The position numbers and the translations under genes are program-made. Positions 17,019 to 26,258 of a stretch of DNA of 64,000 nucleotides are shown piece by piece. The stretch's first letter is position 1. Each line of letters opens with the position of its first letter. The notes under the pieces were generated by a model. The model was given only the letters and a program-made list of their open reading frames with translations. It did not search any database and was not told the origin of the DNA. The stretch is from JAJFFW01 sp963922595 (lineage in GTDB: Bacteria; Pseudomonadota; Alphaproteobacteria; Caulobacterales; Parvularculaceae). The stretch covers positions 19,428 through 83,427 of the forward strand of contig CAWUIM010000007.1 in NCBI GenBank assembly GCA_963922595.1. Direction: 5' to 3'.

Positions 17019-20000
17019 TTATGCGCACAAGCGCGCGAAAGCGTGATCGAGTAATGCGTCGGGCAGGGGCATCAGCGTTGCTTCAAAGGTCCATAGAAGC
17101 GCTGAATCGATCCGCTTACCAGGATAAATCTCTCTTAGGAGTGCGCGATAGGCCGCCATCTGCGCGAGGTAACTCGCTGCTACGTCTTCCGGCCGCGCAG
17201 GCGGCGGGCGATTGGTTTTGTAATCAACAACGAGGACCCGCGTCTCCGTCACCAGGAGGCGGTCAATCTGGCCAGAGATGATCTGATCGCCGCGCAATCC
17301 CATAGGCGCGCCGGCGATGGAAACTTCCGCTCGGCCTTCGGGTGCGAACACGTCGGCGAATGTGGGTTCGCTCAGAACGGCCATCACTTCGTTGCGCCAA
17401 CGCTCCTGTTCCGCTGCGTCAATATCGGGAGCAAGCTTTTGAAGGAGGCGCGCGGCGGCCTCCTTGCGCGCCTCGTGCGGCAGGTCAGGTAATAGTTCAA
17501 GCAGCCGATGGAGAACGCGACCCCGAAAATAAGGATCGCCCCCGGCGAGCGGTGCATAAACGGCCGGTTCCGCCGACGCCTCGGCGTCATCGGCGAGTTT
17601 TGAGGGCGACAAACGCAAAATCGGCTGTTCGACGGGCGCGCGCGCGCCGAACCAGTCGGGTGCTTCCGGCGGCGCGGACGGCGCATCGGACTGCTTTTTC
17701 TTGACCTTCTTTGTTTGCGGACATTCAACTGACAAGACGTCGCCGGCCCAGCCGGAATGAGCTTCGGATTGAACATCTTTCAGTCGCGCAAAGGCGTCCT
17801 CTGCGAGCGCGTACCAGCTTTTTTCCGCAGTCGGTTTCTTCTGGCGGTTCTTGCTGTTTTTGTCTTCGACTCCGCAAATGTAGAGCCGGTCGCGCGCACG
17901 GGTCGCCGCCACATAGAGAAGCCGTCTGTACTCTTCGTATTTTTCGCGTTTCGCCTCGTCATAGAGCGCTTGAACGGCGACGCAAGCGTCTTGTTTGACA
18001 CGGCACAGGACAGGAATGTCGGCGGCGAGCTTTTCTGAAGGCGCAGGCAAGACCGAACCGGTTTTGGTGTTCGGCGGCTTGTGGGCGTCGAGAAGAAAAA
18101 CGATATCGCCTTCAAGCCCTTTTGCGCCGTGGACTGTCATCACCCTCACGGCGTCGCTCGCCTGTTCAAGCTCGCGCTTGATCTCGCCGGCGTTTTTCTC
18201 CGCCCACGAAACAAAGCCTTGGAGGTTGCGCGGATGAACCGCTTCATAGTCCAGCGCCTGGCGCAGGAATTCGTCGATCGGCTCGCGGCTTGCGTCGCTG
18301 AGGCGGCCGTAGAGACGTGTGCGGCCTGACGGCGCGCCGCTTTCCAGAATATGGCTGAAGAAGGCGTAGGCGCCTTCCTTTTGGGCTATGCGCCTGGCTA
18401 CGCTGATCTCATCTACGGCCTGCGTCCATGCGCGGCGCTCACGAGCGCGCTTTTGCAATGTGCGCCACAGGCTGTGTTTGCGGTCATAGGCGAGATCAAA
18501 GAGGTCGGCGTCATTAAGTCCGAAAAAAGGGCTCTTTAAAATTTCGGCGAGCGACAGGTCGTCTTCGTCGAGTAAGACGCAACGCGCATAGGCGAGGAGG
18601 TCCTCCACCGCCGGGTCTTCAAGCAGCTTCAGCCGATCGGCGCCGGCGACGGGCACGCCGCTGCGCGCAAGCGCATTAATCATCTGATGGAAGAGCGGAC
18701 CCCGGCTTTGAACGAGTATGATGATGTCGCCCGCCTCAACTGCACGGGCGCGCGATTGAAGCGTCTCGGCGCCGATCCATGCCTTGATCTCAGCTGCGAT
18801 ATGCCCGCAGAGAACCGCCGTCGGATTATCTTCGCTAACAGCATCAACCGGCGCGTCCCAGGCCTTTGTTTCTTTCTTGTCAGGCTTCGGGGTCAGCGGC
18901 CACAACTCAACGCGCCCTGCCTCGCCTGCACGATTGACGCCGTGGCGCAACGTTTCGTCTGCGACGCCTTCCAGCGCTTGCTTGTCGGCGAAGAGCGCGT
19001 CCACAAATGCTAACACCGGCGCTGTCGTCCGAAACGATAGCGTGAGGGGCACATTTTCAAATGCGTGGTCGGCGGCGGCGATGCGCTTGCCGAGGTCGGC
19101 CTGTTTGGCGTTGAATAATCCCGCGTCTGCGCCCTGAAAGGAATAGATCGATTGTTTCTTGTCGCCGACAGCGAAGAACGTGCGCCCGTCCGAGCGCGCT
19201 CCGGCGCCGGCGAAGAACTCTGTAAGCGGCCCTTCCACAATGTCCCATTGGCCGGGGCTCGTGTCCTGCGCTTCGTCGAGGAGAATATGGTCGAGCCCAG
19301 CGTCAAGCTTGTACATGACCCAGGCGTTACGCTCCCTGTCGGCGAGCAAAGCGTTGGCGGCGATGATCAAATCGTCATAGTCGAGGCCTGCGCGCTGTTC
19401 CTTGAGATTTGCGTAGTGCGATAAGGCGGCGTCAATGAGCGTGAGGAAATTCGCCGTATCGCGATAGATTGCGACCGACTTCAGCGTATTGATCTGCTCG
19501 TAGAAACGCGCTTGTGCATCTGTTAGCGCGTCATTGAGTGTGGGATCGATTTTCTTAACTGTTGCGTCGCAGAGTTTGTCGCGCAGCGTATCACTTTCTG
19601 TGAGAAAGTAAGTGCGAACGGCGGCGACGGCGTCTGCAGGTGATGCTGCATTGGCGTATGCCGTCAGTTGGTTTTCGGCGTACTTCTTCGCTGTCTTCCC
19701 GCCTTGCGCCAAAGCCTCGCGGGCGCGCGCCATCAGACCGCGGTCAAGGCTTGCCGCGATTCGCTCGATCACGGCCTCCTCCGTGTCCGCCGGGTTAACG
19801 CCAAGAAGGCGCGCGACTTCTTCGCACGCCGCTTCCAGCGCGCCGGGTCTTGCAAATAGAGCGTGCAGGTTCTGGCGTGCAAGCAATGGCGTCTTCAACG
19901 CGTCACGCAATGCGTCCGGCGCAAATCTCTCGGTTAAGCGCGTCAGCGCAACATGGACGGCGCCGCTCTTGCCCTCATTACCGAGCCCGTCAATCGCCTG

Positions 20001-20486
20001 GCCCGCCATCGCCGCCGCGGCGTCGTCTTCCAGAACCGTAAACCCCGGCGTGACGCCTGCTTCCAGAGGAAACCGTTTCAGAACGCTTTCGCAGAAGGAA
20101 TGGATCGTCTGAATCTTTAGCCCGCCAGGCGTTTCGATCGCCCGCGCAAACAGGCGCCGCGCCTCCGCGAGTTTTTCCGGCGTCCGGTTCTTCCGGCCGC
20201 CTTCGAGCGCGTCCAGCGCTTCGTTGAGGTCCTTGTCGTCGGCCAGCGACCATTCGCCGAGTAAATTATAGAGACGCCCAGCCATTTCTGCGGCGGCCGC
20301 TTTCGTGAAGGTAATGCAGAGAACTTTCGCCGGATCGACCTTATCCAGAAGAAGTCGCGCCACCCGGTCCGTCAGTACACGCGTCTTCCCGGCGCCTGCG
20401 TTCGCGGAAACAAATGCAGAGCGCGCCGGCGCCGCCGCACGGCGTTGGTTCTCGACCGTTTCCTCAAACGGGGTCACTGGGCCCAT
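17019..20486 (-). CDS. addA: Double-strand break repair helicase-nuclease AddA
   Basis: 1155 residues from the ATG at 20486; an open frame continues 49 codons upstream inside addB but is not conserved-looking. UvrD-type superfamily 1 helicase: Walker A in SANAGAGKTRVLTDR near residue 30, LDYDDLI, Walker B-like LLDEAQDTSPGQWDIV, VMTVHGAKGLE and YVAATRARDRLY. The C-terminal RecB-like nuclease has the catalytic VVDYKTNRPP. With AddB it resects broken DNA ends to load RecA. It overlaps addB by 23 bases, implying coupled translation of the heterodimer. Confidence 0.97.
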   Translation of the reverse strand: MGPVTPFEETVENQRRAAAPARSAFVSANAGAGKTRVLTDRVARLLLDKVDPAKVLCITFTKAAAAEMAGRLYNLLGEWSLADDKDLNEALDALEGGRKNRTPEKLAEARRLFARAIETPGGLKIQTIHSFCESVLKRFPLEAGVTPGFTVLEDDAAAAMAGQAIDGLGNEGKSGAVHVALTRLTERFAPDALRDALKTPLLARQNLHALFARPGALEAACEEVARLLGVNPADTEEAVIERIAASLDRGLMARAREALAQGGKTAKKYAENQLTAYANAASPADAVAAVRTYFLTESDTLRDKLCDATVKKIDPTLNDALTDAQARFYEQINTLKSVAIYRDTANFLTLIDAALSHYANLKEQRAGLDYDDLIIAANALLADRERNAWVMYKLDAGLDHILLDEAQDTSPGQWDIVEGPLTEFFAGAGARSDGRTFFAVGDKKQSIYSFQGADAGLFNAKQADLGKRIAAADHAFENVPLTLSFRTTAPVLAFVDALFADKQALEGVADETLRHGVNRAGEAGRVELWPLTPKPDKKETKAWDAPVDAVSEDNPTAVLCGHIAAEIKAWIGAETLQSRARAVEAGDIIILVQSRGPLFHQMINALARSGVPVAGADRLKLLEDPAVEDLLAYARCVLLDEDDLSLAEILKSPFFGLNDADLFDLAYDRKHSLWRTLQKRARERRAWTQAVDEISVARRIAQKEGAYAFFSHILESGAPSGRTRLYGRLSDASREPIDEFLRQALDYEAVHPRNLQGFVSWAEKNAGEIKRELEQASDAVRVMTVHGAKGLEGDIVFLLDAHKPPNTKTGSVLPAPSEKLAADIPVLCRVKQDACVAVQALYDEAKREKYEEYRRLLYVAATRARDRLYICGVEDKNSKNRQKKPTAEKSWYALAEDAFARLKDVQSEAHSGWAGDVLSVECPQTKKVKKKQSDAPSAPPEAPDWFGARAPVEQPILRLSPSKLADDAEASAEPAVYAPLAGGDPYFRGRVLHRLLELLPDLPHEARKEAAARLLQKLAPDIDAAEQERWRNEVMAVLSEPTFADVFAPEGRAEVSIAGAPMGLRGDQIISGQIDRLLVTETRVLVVDYKTNRPPPARPEDVAASYLAQMAAYRALLREIYPGKRIDSALLWTFEATLMPLPDALLDHAFARLCA

Positions 20487-23472
20487 CCTCTTCGTTGCGC
20501 CATTCGCGGCGGCGCGCGAGTTGGTCAAAGTCGCCATATACGTCCACAAACTCCGCGCGCGGCTGCGATAGATACGCGGTGTCTGGATCAGCATAATGGG
20601 CGATGATTTTTTCAAACCCGTCGTGCGCGTCATTCACCGCTTTTTCAGCCTCTGCGTCTTCGGCGGAAAGCGTGTTTTCCTCGTCCTTGTCTTTGCGGAG
20701 GAGAAAGCGAAGATACTGGAAACTTTTGACACCGCGCGCATCGATCCCGTCGAAGCCGCCTTCGCGCGCGATTAGCGCCGTTAAGGGGAGCTGCGGGCTG
20801 AATTCGCTTTTGATCTGTTTCAGAGACGGTATGGATTTTGACTTGTAATCGTAGATATCAACAAAGCCGTCGGGGTGGAGGTCAATGCGGTCGGCGCGCG
20901 CTTTAAGCGTGAATGGCGCGCCGGCGATTTCGTGAGTCCAGGCGCCTTCGGTCTCCACAAAAACAGTGGGCCCAGCCTTTAGACTGGACGCATGAAACGC
21001 CTCGAACCAGCGCAAAGTGTCCGTCACATGAGCGCGCCAGAAAGCGTCTTCTTTTTGCGTATACCCAAATTGTGGCGCAGCCTCATCAAACAGCGTTGTA
21101 AGTATCGCCCCTGCGTTGTCGGGCGAACAACTGGGATACTGCTTGGCGAATCCCTCAAAGACTTTGTGAAAAAGACTGCCGAGGTGTCGCGCGTCGAAGT
21201 CCTGGCTGAGGGCGTCGAGCTTGCGCAATTTCAAGATTTGGCTGGCGTAAACCCCATAAGGGTCGCGCAATAGAGCCCCGATGCGCGTGACAAAGAGCGA
21301 AGTGGGACGCGCCTCGACAGGCGGTGCGAAGTTTGGCGCCGTCGCTGGGCGCACCGCCGCAGGTTTGTTTAGAAGAAAGGCGAAGTGGGCATATTTTTTT
21401 GTTTGATCCGTGTGCTTGATTGCGTCTCCGCCTGTGAGGATATTGCGTAAACGGAGCAACCACCGTGAGGGCTTGGTTGGCTTCCCGCCGGCGCGCGCCG
21501 CGCGTGTTAGGGCGACACGTCGGCTAGAAGCCAGTTGCGCGAAGTCGTGGGCGGCCAGTCCAATCCGTCTTTCAGGAGAAGGCAGGCCGATATCCTTGCG
21601 CATGGGGCGCGACAGGAACGGATCAACCGCCGCCTCGCTCGGCCAGACGCCTTCATTAAGACCGCCCAGAATAACGAGGTCAGCGGACTGCAGACGTGCT
21701 TCCAGCGGCCCCAAAATCGACAGGCGCGGATGCGCCGGTGTTCGGCGGCGCACCGTGGCGGCCGATATGAGTTGGGCGAAAATCTCCGGATACTGCGCGC
21801 CGGGCGCAGCGACGGCGCTCACCACCGGCTTTAGATCCGCCAAAAGAGCGGCGCCGGTCTCGCCGTCTTCGCCCACCCAGAGCGCCGCCGTTCCCGGCTC
21901 GTTGGGCCGCGCGGCGAGCGCTTCAGCGCAAGCAATATGGGCGCTGAAGACATCCTGAAAAGTTGCATTTGGCGTTGTTGGCTGAAACCGCTCGGCCCGT
22001 TCAAGCGCATCGCAGATCGGCGCTAAAGTCTCGGTGCGCCCCGACTGCGCCGCGCGCTCCCTGACGCCCGCAGCCCCAGGTTTGCCTGGCGCGAGCCCGC
22101 GCAGCGCTCGATCGAGCTGGTTCACACGCTGCGCTTTTTCGGTGTCGTCGAGACTGAAGCGGCAGAGCGGGTGGCGCGCCATCGCCATCAACTTGACCGG
22201 ATCGGCTCGGTCATGAAGCCACTCGGCCACTAACCGAAGATAGAGCCCACACGGACTATTATGAAAGGGGATGCCGGCGGAATCGTCTATCATCACGCCC
22301 CAACGCCGCATCTTTGCCCCCACACGCCGCGACAAGTCCCTGTCCGGGGTGACGAGCATGGCCGTGGCGTCGGGCGCCTCCAGCGTTTCACGCATCATAA
22401 GCGCGATCGTCGTCGCTTCTTCCTCTTCGTCAGCCGCATCAATGAGCGCAAGGTCTTCTGTCGCGGCCTCTAGGTGCGGATCGTCACGCGCCGCCTCTTC
22501 GATCAACGCGCGCCAATCGTCTGTGGCGTTAGCAGGACGTAACGCCATGGAGATCAAAGTTCGACGCGGATTGCGCGCTTCGCCAACAGGCCAAGATCGG
22601 ACTTCCGGCGCGGCGTAGCCAATCTCTTCCATCAGCGCCTTCAACCCCGCCTGCGGATGCGGATCGTCAATCTCGGCCCAGCCCTTTTCCGCCGCGAGAT
22701 CAGTGTCGAGACCCGGCAAAACAATCGCGCCCTTTTCAAAGGACGCGACCGTTTTCATGAGTTGCGCCACAGATGGCGCAGACCCCGTGGTGCCGGCGAT
22801 AATGACAGGATAATTCGGCGGTTCGGCGGACCACTGGGTGCGTTTCGCGTTGATCAAGCGTACGCGCCGGTCCGCCGGATCTAGCTTTCCGATCGCCGCC
22901 AGATGCGCCGGCCAGGCCTTGGTGACGATATCAAGAAACGTGAGCGACTCATTCCAGTGCGCAGCGAACCGCTCCGGAACCACATCACGAAGTTTATCGA
23001 ATGGTATTTCCTCCGTATAAAAAGAATCGAGGAGCTTCGCCAATTCTCCCGCGGCGCGGAGAGCGGCCGGCCAGTTTTCCTGGCCGGCGAAGGCCCGGTC
23101 TTTTGCCGCGACGAGTTGCGCAAGGGTGAGCTTTCGCTCTATGGCGCTGACGGCCGGCGGCAAGGAAATTTCCGCTTCATTATCGCCTCTGAAGAGTCCA
23201 GCGTCGTCGTCGATATCGCCGAGCGCTTCGATGCGCGGCAACAAGACGGCGCGAACACCCCCTTCCATTGCGGTTTTTTGAAACGCCTCGCCAAGCGCCC
23301 GTACAGCGCGGCGGGTGGGGACGAATATGCGCATATCGGCAAGCCCGACGGGATCGCCGCCCGTAGCGTCGGCGAGCCCAGCCGCAAGATCGGTTAGAAA
23401 CGGACGTCCGGCTGCGATCGAAAAAATGCGCGGCGTCGCGGTATTCAGGAACGAGCGTGCGGGTTCCGCCAT
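20464..23472 (-). CDS. addB: Double-strand break repair protein AddB
   Basis: 1002 residues from the ATG at 23472, which shares its A with the murU stop (TGATG). The N-terminal RIFSIAAGRPFLTDLAAGL and FVPTRRAVRALGEAF are typical of alphaproteobacterial AddB, where the ancestral helicase site is degenerate. The C-terminal nuclease domain carries VDIYDYKSKSIPSL with the catalytic Asp and Lys. I see no obvious four-cysteine iron-sulfur staple of the Bacillus type. Forms the AddAB end-processing complex with the overlapping downstream addA product. Confidence 0.94.
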   Translation of the reverse strand: MAEPARSFLNTATPRIFSIAAGRPFLTDLAAGLADATGGDPVGLADMRIFVPTRRAVRALGEAFQKTAMEGGVRAVLLPRIEALGDIDDDAGLFRGDNEAEISLPPAVSAIERKLTLAQLVAAKDRAFAGQENWPAALRAAGELAKLLDSFYTEEIPFDKLRDVVPERFAAHWNESLTFLDIVTKAWPAHLAAIGKLDPADRRVRLINAKRTQWSAEPPNYPVIIAGTTGSAPSVAQLMKTVASFEKGAIVLPGLDTDLAAEKGWAEIDDPHPQAGLKALMEEIGYAAPEVRSWPVGEARNPRRTLISMALRPANATDDWRALIEEAARDDPHLEAATEDLALIDAADEEEEATTIALMMRETLEAPDATAMLVTPDRDLSRRVGAKMRRWGVMIDDSAGIPFHNSPCGLYLRLVAEWLHDRADPVKLMAMARHPLCRFSLDDTEKAQRVNQLDRALRGLAPGKPGAAGVRERAAQSGRTETLAPICDALERAERFQPTTPNATFQDVFSAHIACAEALAARPNEPGTAALWVGEDGETGAALLADLKPVVSAVAAPGAQYPEIFAQLISAATVRRRTPAHPRLSILGPLEARLQSADLVILGGLNEGVWPSEAAVDPFLSRPMRKDIGLPSPERRIGLAAHDFAQLASSRRVALTRAARAGGKPTKPSRWLLRLRNILTGGDAIKHTDQTKKYAHFAFLLNKPAAVRPATAPNFAPPVEARPTSLFVTRIGALLRDPYGVYASQILKLRKLDALSQDFDARHLGSLFHKVFEGFAKQYPSCSPDNAGAILTTLFDEAAPQFGYTQKEDAFWRAHVTDTLRWFEAFHASSLKAGPTVFVETEGAWTHEIAGAPFTLKARADRIDLHPDGFVDIYDYKSKSIPSLKQIKSEFSPQLPLTALIAREGGFDGIDARGVKSFQYLRFLLRKDKDEENTLSAEDAEAEKAVNDAHDGFEKIIAHYADPDTAYLSQPRAEFVDVYGDFDQLARRREWRNEEDGPSDPV

Positions 23473-24215
23473 CAGCAATCCGCATCGCGCCGCAGCCGCG
23501 CCTCGGCGGCGGCGAGCCCGTCCGGATCACCCACATGCATCCAGAAACCTTCATGGACGCAACCGAAGAGCCGCCCTTCCTCAAGCGCGCGGTCCCATAG
23601 ACGCTTGGTGGAAAATGGCCCCTCCGGTGCATCGTCAAGAAGCATAGGCTTGATGATTTGCAGGCCGGTGAACACGAAAGGCGCATGCGCGGCGCGTCGG
23701 AAATCAATCCGGCCGTCGCCGGTCAGGGTGAAGTCGCCGACGCCGCTGTAACCGCTTGTCTCTGCGATCGGTGAGAGAAGCAATAGTGCGTCCATTTCTT
23801 CCGGGTTCCAGTGCGCATGCAGATTGGCGCAAGCGTCCGTATCCGGCGCATCGAGCAGAATAGCGTCGGTGTTTGTGCAAAAAATTGCGTCGCCGTGAAA
23901 ATGACCGCGCGCTTTTTTCAAACCGCCGCCGGTTTCCAACAGTTGGCTTCGTTCGTCGGAGATAATAATTTCCGGGCGCTGTCTTCGTAACACATGATCT
24001 TCGATCATGTTAGCGAGATAGTGGACATTGACGACGGCGCTGGCCAGCCCTGCCTCGGCGAAGCGGTCAAGCGCATAATCAATGAGCGGCTTTCCCGCGA
24101 CCGGGATCAGCGGTTTTGGGCGGTCGTCCGTAAGCGGACGCATGCGCGTGCCGAGACCGGCGGCAAGCACCATGGCGGTTGTGATTTTTGAGGCATTTGA
24201 GCTCTTGATTGTCAC
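23472..24215 (-). CDS. murU: N-acetylmuramate alpha-1-phosphate uridylyltransferase (MurU-type)
   Basis: A 247-residue nucleotidyltransferase. The signature MVLAAGLGTRMRPLTDDRPKP-type loop (about 15-34) binds the nucleotide, LLETGGGLKKA near 90 binds sugar, and the Asp in CTNTDAILL coordinates metal. Annotated family relatives are often called mannose-1-phosphate guanylyltransferases, but the position directly after amgK points to MurU, which makes UDP-MurNAc in the peptidoglycan recycling bypass of de novo synthesis. It overlaps amgK by four bases upstream and addB by one base downstream. Confidence 0.9.
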   Translation of the reverse strand: MTIKSSNASKITTAMVLAAGLGTRMRPLTDDRPKPLIPVAGKPLIDYALDRFAEAGLASAVVNVHYLANMIEDHVLRRQRPEIIISDERSQLLETGGGLKKARGHFHGDAIFCTNTDAILLDAPDTDACANLHAHWNPEEMDALLLLSPIAETSGYSGVGDFTLTGDGRIDFRRAAHAPFVFTGLQIIKPMLLDDAPEGPFSTKRLWDRALEEGRLFGCVHEGFWMHVGDPDGLAAAEARLRRDADC

Positions 24216-25303
24216 GGTGCAAGTTCCGGCAATGTGTCTTTGAAAAAGTGGCGCAATTCGGCGAGCGCCGGCGAGCGTAAATTTTGCCTGAAGTGCGCCT
24301 CAACGCGCGGGAGAAATTGTAAGTAGCGCGGCTTTTGATCGCGATTGATGAGGCGTGCAAAGATACCGAGAATCTTTGCGTTTCGCTGCGCGCCGAGTAT
24401 CGCGTAGTCACGGCGCAACCGCTCTTCGTCAAAGTCCGGGAACTGGACAGCCTGCTGAGAATAATAATCGAGAACTGATCGCGCCAAAGTTGGGTCAACG
24501 TCGCGGCGCGCGTCTTCCAGTAGAGACACGAGATCGTAGGCCGCATGTCCGAAAAGCCCGTCCTGAAAATCGATGACGCCGACCCTCGCCGCCGCTTCGC
24601 GGTTCGGCAGCCACAACAAATTCTCAGCGTGATAGTCGCGAAGGACCATCAGGTGCGGCGCGCTCACATCGGCGATAATGTCAGACCAAATCGTATTGTA
24701 CGCCTCGTATTGTTCAGCTGAGAGCGCGTCGCCGGTCATATGCGGCCAGAACCATTCCGCCAAAAGATCGACCTCCGCCTTCATGGCGATTTCATCATAA
24801 ACAAGCATTTGATAATCGGCGGTTGGCGGTGGGGTAAGTCCGGCGCCGCGCAGCGTAATCAACGCATCAACAGCGGCGCGGTAAAGTTCGGGCTCATCGG
24901 CGCCGGCGGCGATTGCGGTCGTGTAAAGATCATCGCCGAGGTCTTCGATCAGCGCAAAACCGTTCGCCGCATCGACTGCATATATTTCCGGCGCTGACAA
25001 ACCTGCGGCGCGGAGCGTCTCGCCGATGCTCAAAAAGGCGAAGAGATTAGGCCCGGCGAGGCGCGCCATGGCGTTATAGCCTAGCGCGCAACGCTCGCTT
25101 GCGCTCGCCTCCGGCGGGCAGGCGGCGGCTTCTGCGCCCGGCGGTGCGATCATCAATAAAGCGTTTCGGCCCTTGTCGATCATGCGCACATAGCTTCGGG
25201 TGGAGGCGTCGCCGGCGAGGGGGCGGGCGGTCGCGCTGGCCCAACCGGCATCGGCCAGAAACGCCGCGCGGCGGGCCATTATTTCATCGGGCGTAGTCGT
25301 CAT
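24212..25303 (-). CDS. amgK: N-acetylmuramate/N-acetylglucosamine anomeric kinase (AmgK-type)
   Basis: A 363-residue aminoglycoside-phosphotransferase-fold kinase. The N-terminal ASTRSYVRM replaces a glycine-rich loop; the catalytic loop is LRDYHAENLLW near residue 225, and the metal-binding VIDFQDGLFGHAAYDLVSLL near 245-264. In the known pathway AmgK phosphorylates MurNAc at the anomeric carbon and MurU then transfers UMP. Four-base ATGA overlaps on both sides (tsaE upstream, murU downstream) indicate one transcript. Assignment to AmgK rather than a generic phosphotransferase depends on this context. Confidence 0.9.
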   Translation of the reverse strand: MTTTPDEIMARRAAFLADAGWASATARPLAGDASTRSYVRMIDKGRNALLMIAPPGAEAAACPPEASASERCALGYNAMARLAGPNLFAFLSIGETLRAAGLSAPEIYAVDAANGFALIEDLGDDLYTTAIAAGADEPELYRAAVDALITLRGAGLTPPPTADYQMLVYDEIAMKAEVDLLAEWFWPHMTGDALSAEQYEAYNTIWSDIIADVSAPHLMVLRDYHAENLLWLPNREAAARVGVIDFQDGLFGHAAYDLVSLLEDARRDVDPTLARSVLDYYSQQAVQFPDFDEERLRRDYAILGAQRNAKILGIFARLINRDQKPRYLQFLPRVEAHFRQNLRSPALAELRHFFKDTLPELAP

Positions 25304-25845
25304 GAATTGGTCTTGTTTTCCCGCAATTTTTCTTTCAGCGATGCAAGTCTTGTCGCCCAGTTTCCGCGTCCCGTCACGTTAGCCGCGCGACTTTGTCCCG
25401 TTACCGAAATCCGGACCGCCAATAAATCGTGCGGCAGGTACGGCTCTATTTTCTCCGGCCATTCGATCAGGCAGACGCCATCCTCAAGCGCTTCTTCGAA
25501 CCCGATATCCCAGACTTCTTCGGCTGATTTAAGGCGATAAAGGTCAAAATGGCGGAGGGTCCATTCCGGCGCTTCATAGGTTTGGACGAGGGGGAAGCTT
25601 GGGCTTGGCGCTTCATCCTCGCCTGTTAACGCAGCGATCAGCGCGCGCGCAAGGCTTGTCTTCCCGGCGCCCAGCGGGCCGGAAAGGCACACAAAATCCC
25701 CATCAGTGAGAAGGGCGGCGATGGCGGCCCCGAGCGCCTGCGTATCGGCTTCTTTGGGCAAATCGATGGCGAACTGTTCCACGCGCCAACAGATAGGGCG
25801 ACGCGCGCCGATCGCCAAGGATTCGCTGCCGCCCGCAGCCCTCAC
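25300..25845 (-). CDS. tsaE: tRNA t6A threonylcarbamoylation ATPase TsaE
   Basis: The ATPase supporting t6A37 tRNA modification with TsaB and TsaD. Walker A is GPLGAGKTSLAR near residues 56-67, followed by SPSFPLVQTY, HFDLYRL and LIEWPEKI, all family signatures. The frame as given is 181 residues; the first 21 residues are not typical, and a GTG at 25782 (opening VEQFAIDLP) would give 160 residues, nearer the usual length. The 5' end is therefore uncertain. It is the first gene of the tsaE-amgK-murU-addB-addA operon and is divergent from the ferredoxin gene. Confidence 0.93.
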   Translation of the reverse strand: MRAAGGSESLAIGARRPICWRVEQFAIDLPKEADTQALGAAIAALLTDGDFVCLSGPLGAGKTSLARALIAALTGEDEAPSPSFPLVQTYEAPEWTLRHFDLYRLKSAEEVWDIGFEEALEDGVCLIEWPEKIEPYLPHDLLAVRISVTGQSRAANVTGRGNWATRLASLKEKLRENKTNS

Positions 25846-25936
25846 GCGCCACTTGTCGCGGCGCGGCGAAAGGGCTTGCGTCGCCCCGCCGCCGCCTTAC
25901 ATATGCGCCTTCAAGACACGAGCGGAACACCTGTCC

Positions 25937-26257
25937 ATGCCGAAAATCACCTATATCGAACACAACGGAACCGAACATGTCATCGACGCAGAAAATGGCG
26001 TTTCGGTGATGGAAACGGCGATCAAAAATATGGTTCCAGGCATTGATGCGGACTGCGGCGGCGCCTGCGCTTGCGCCACCTGCCATGTGTATGTGGATGA
26101 AGCATGGGTTGAGAAAACCGGCAAGCCGGAAGCGATGGAAGAATCGATGCTCGATTTCGCCTCAGAGCCGAAAGCGAATTCGCGGCTTTCATGTCAGTTA
26201 ACAGTGAGCGACGCACTTGATGGCCTGATTGTCCGCCTGCCTGAATTTCAAGGCTAA
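25937..26257 (+). CDS. Adrenodoxin-type 2Fe-2S ferredoxin
   Basis: A 106-residue ferredoxin starting at the ATG at 25937, although the frame stays open for 77 codons upstream into antisense tsaE. Cluster ligands are visible as C-x5-C-x2-C in CGGACACATC (near 40-49) plus the distant Cys in RLSCQL near 86. The SMLDFA and SRLSCQ blocks are typical of the alphaproteobacterial FdxB/adrenodoxin class that donates electrons to P450s or assists Fe-S and haem A synthesis. The partner is unknown. Its stop is one base from the stop of the convergent DUF11 gene. Confidence 0.93.
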   Translation: MPKITYIEHNGTEHVIDAENGVSVMETAIKNMVPGIDADCGGACACATCHVYVDEAWVEKTGKPEAMEESMLDFASEPKANSRLSCQLTVSDALDGLIVRLPEFQG

Positions 26258-26258
26258 G

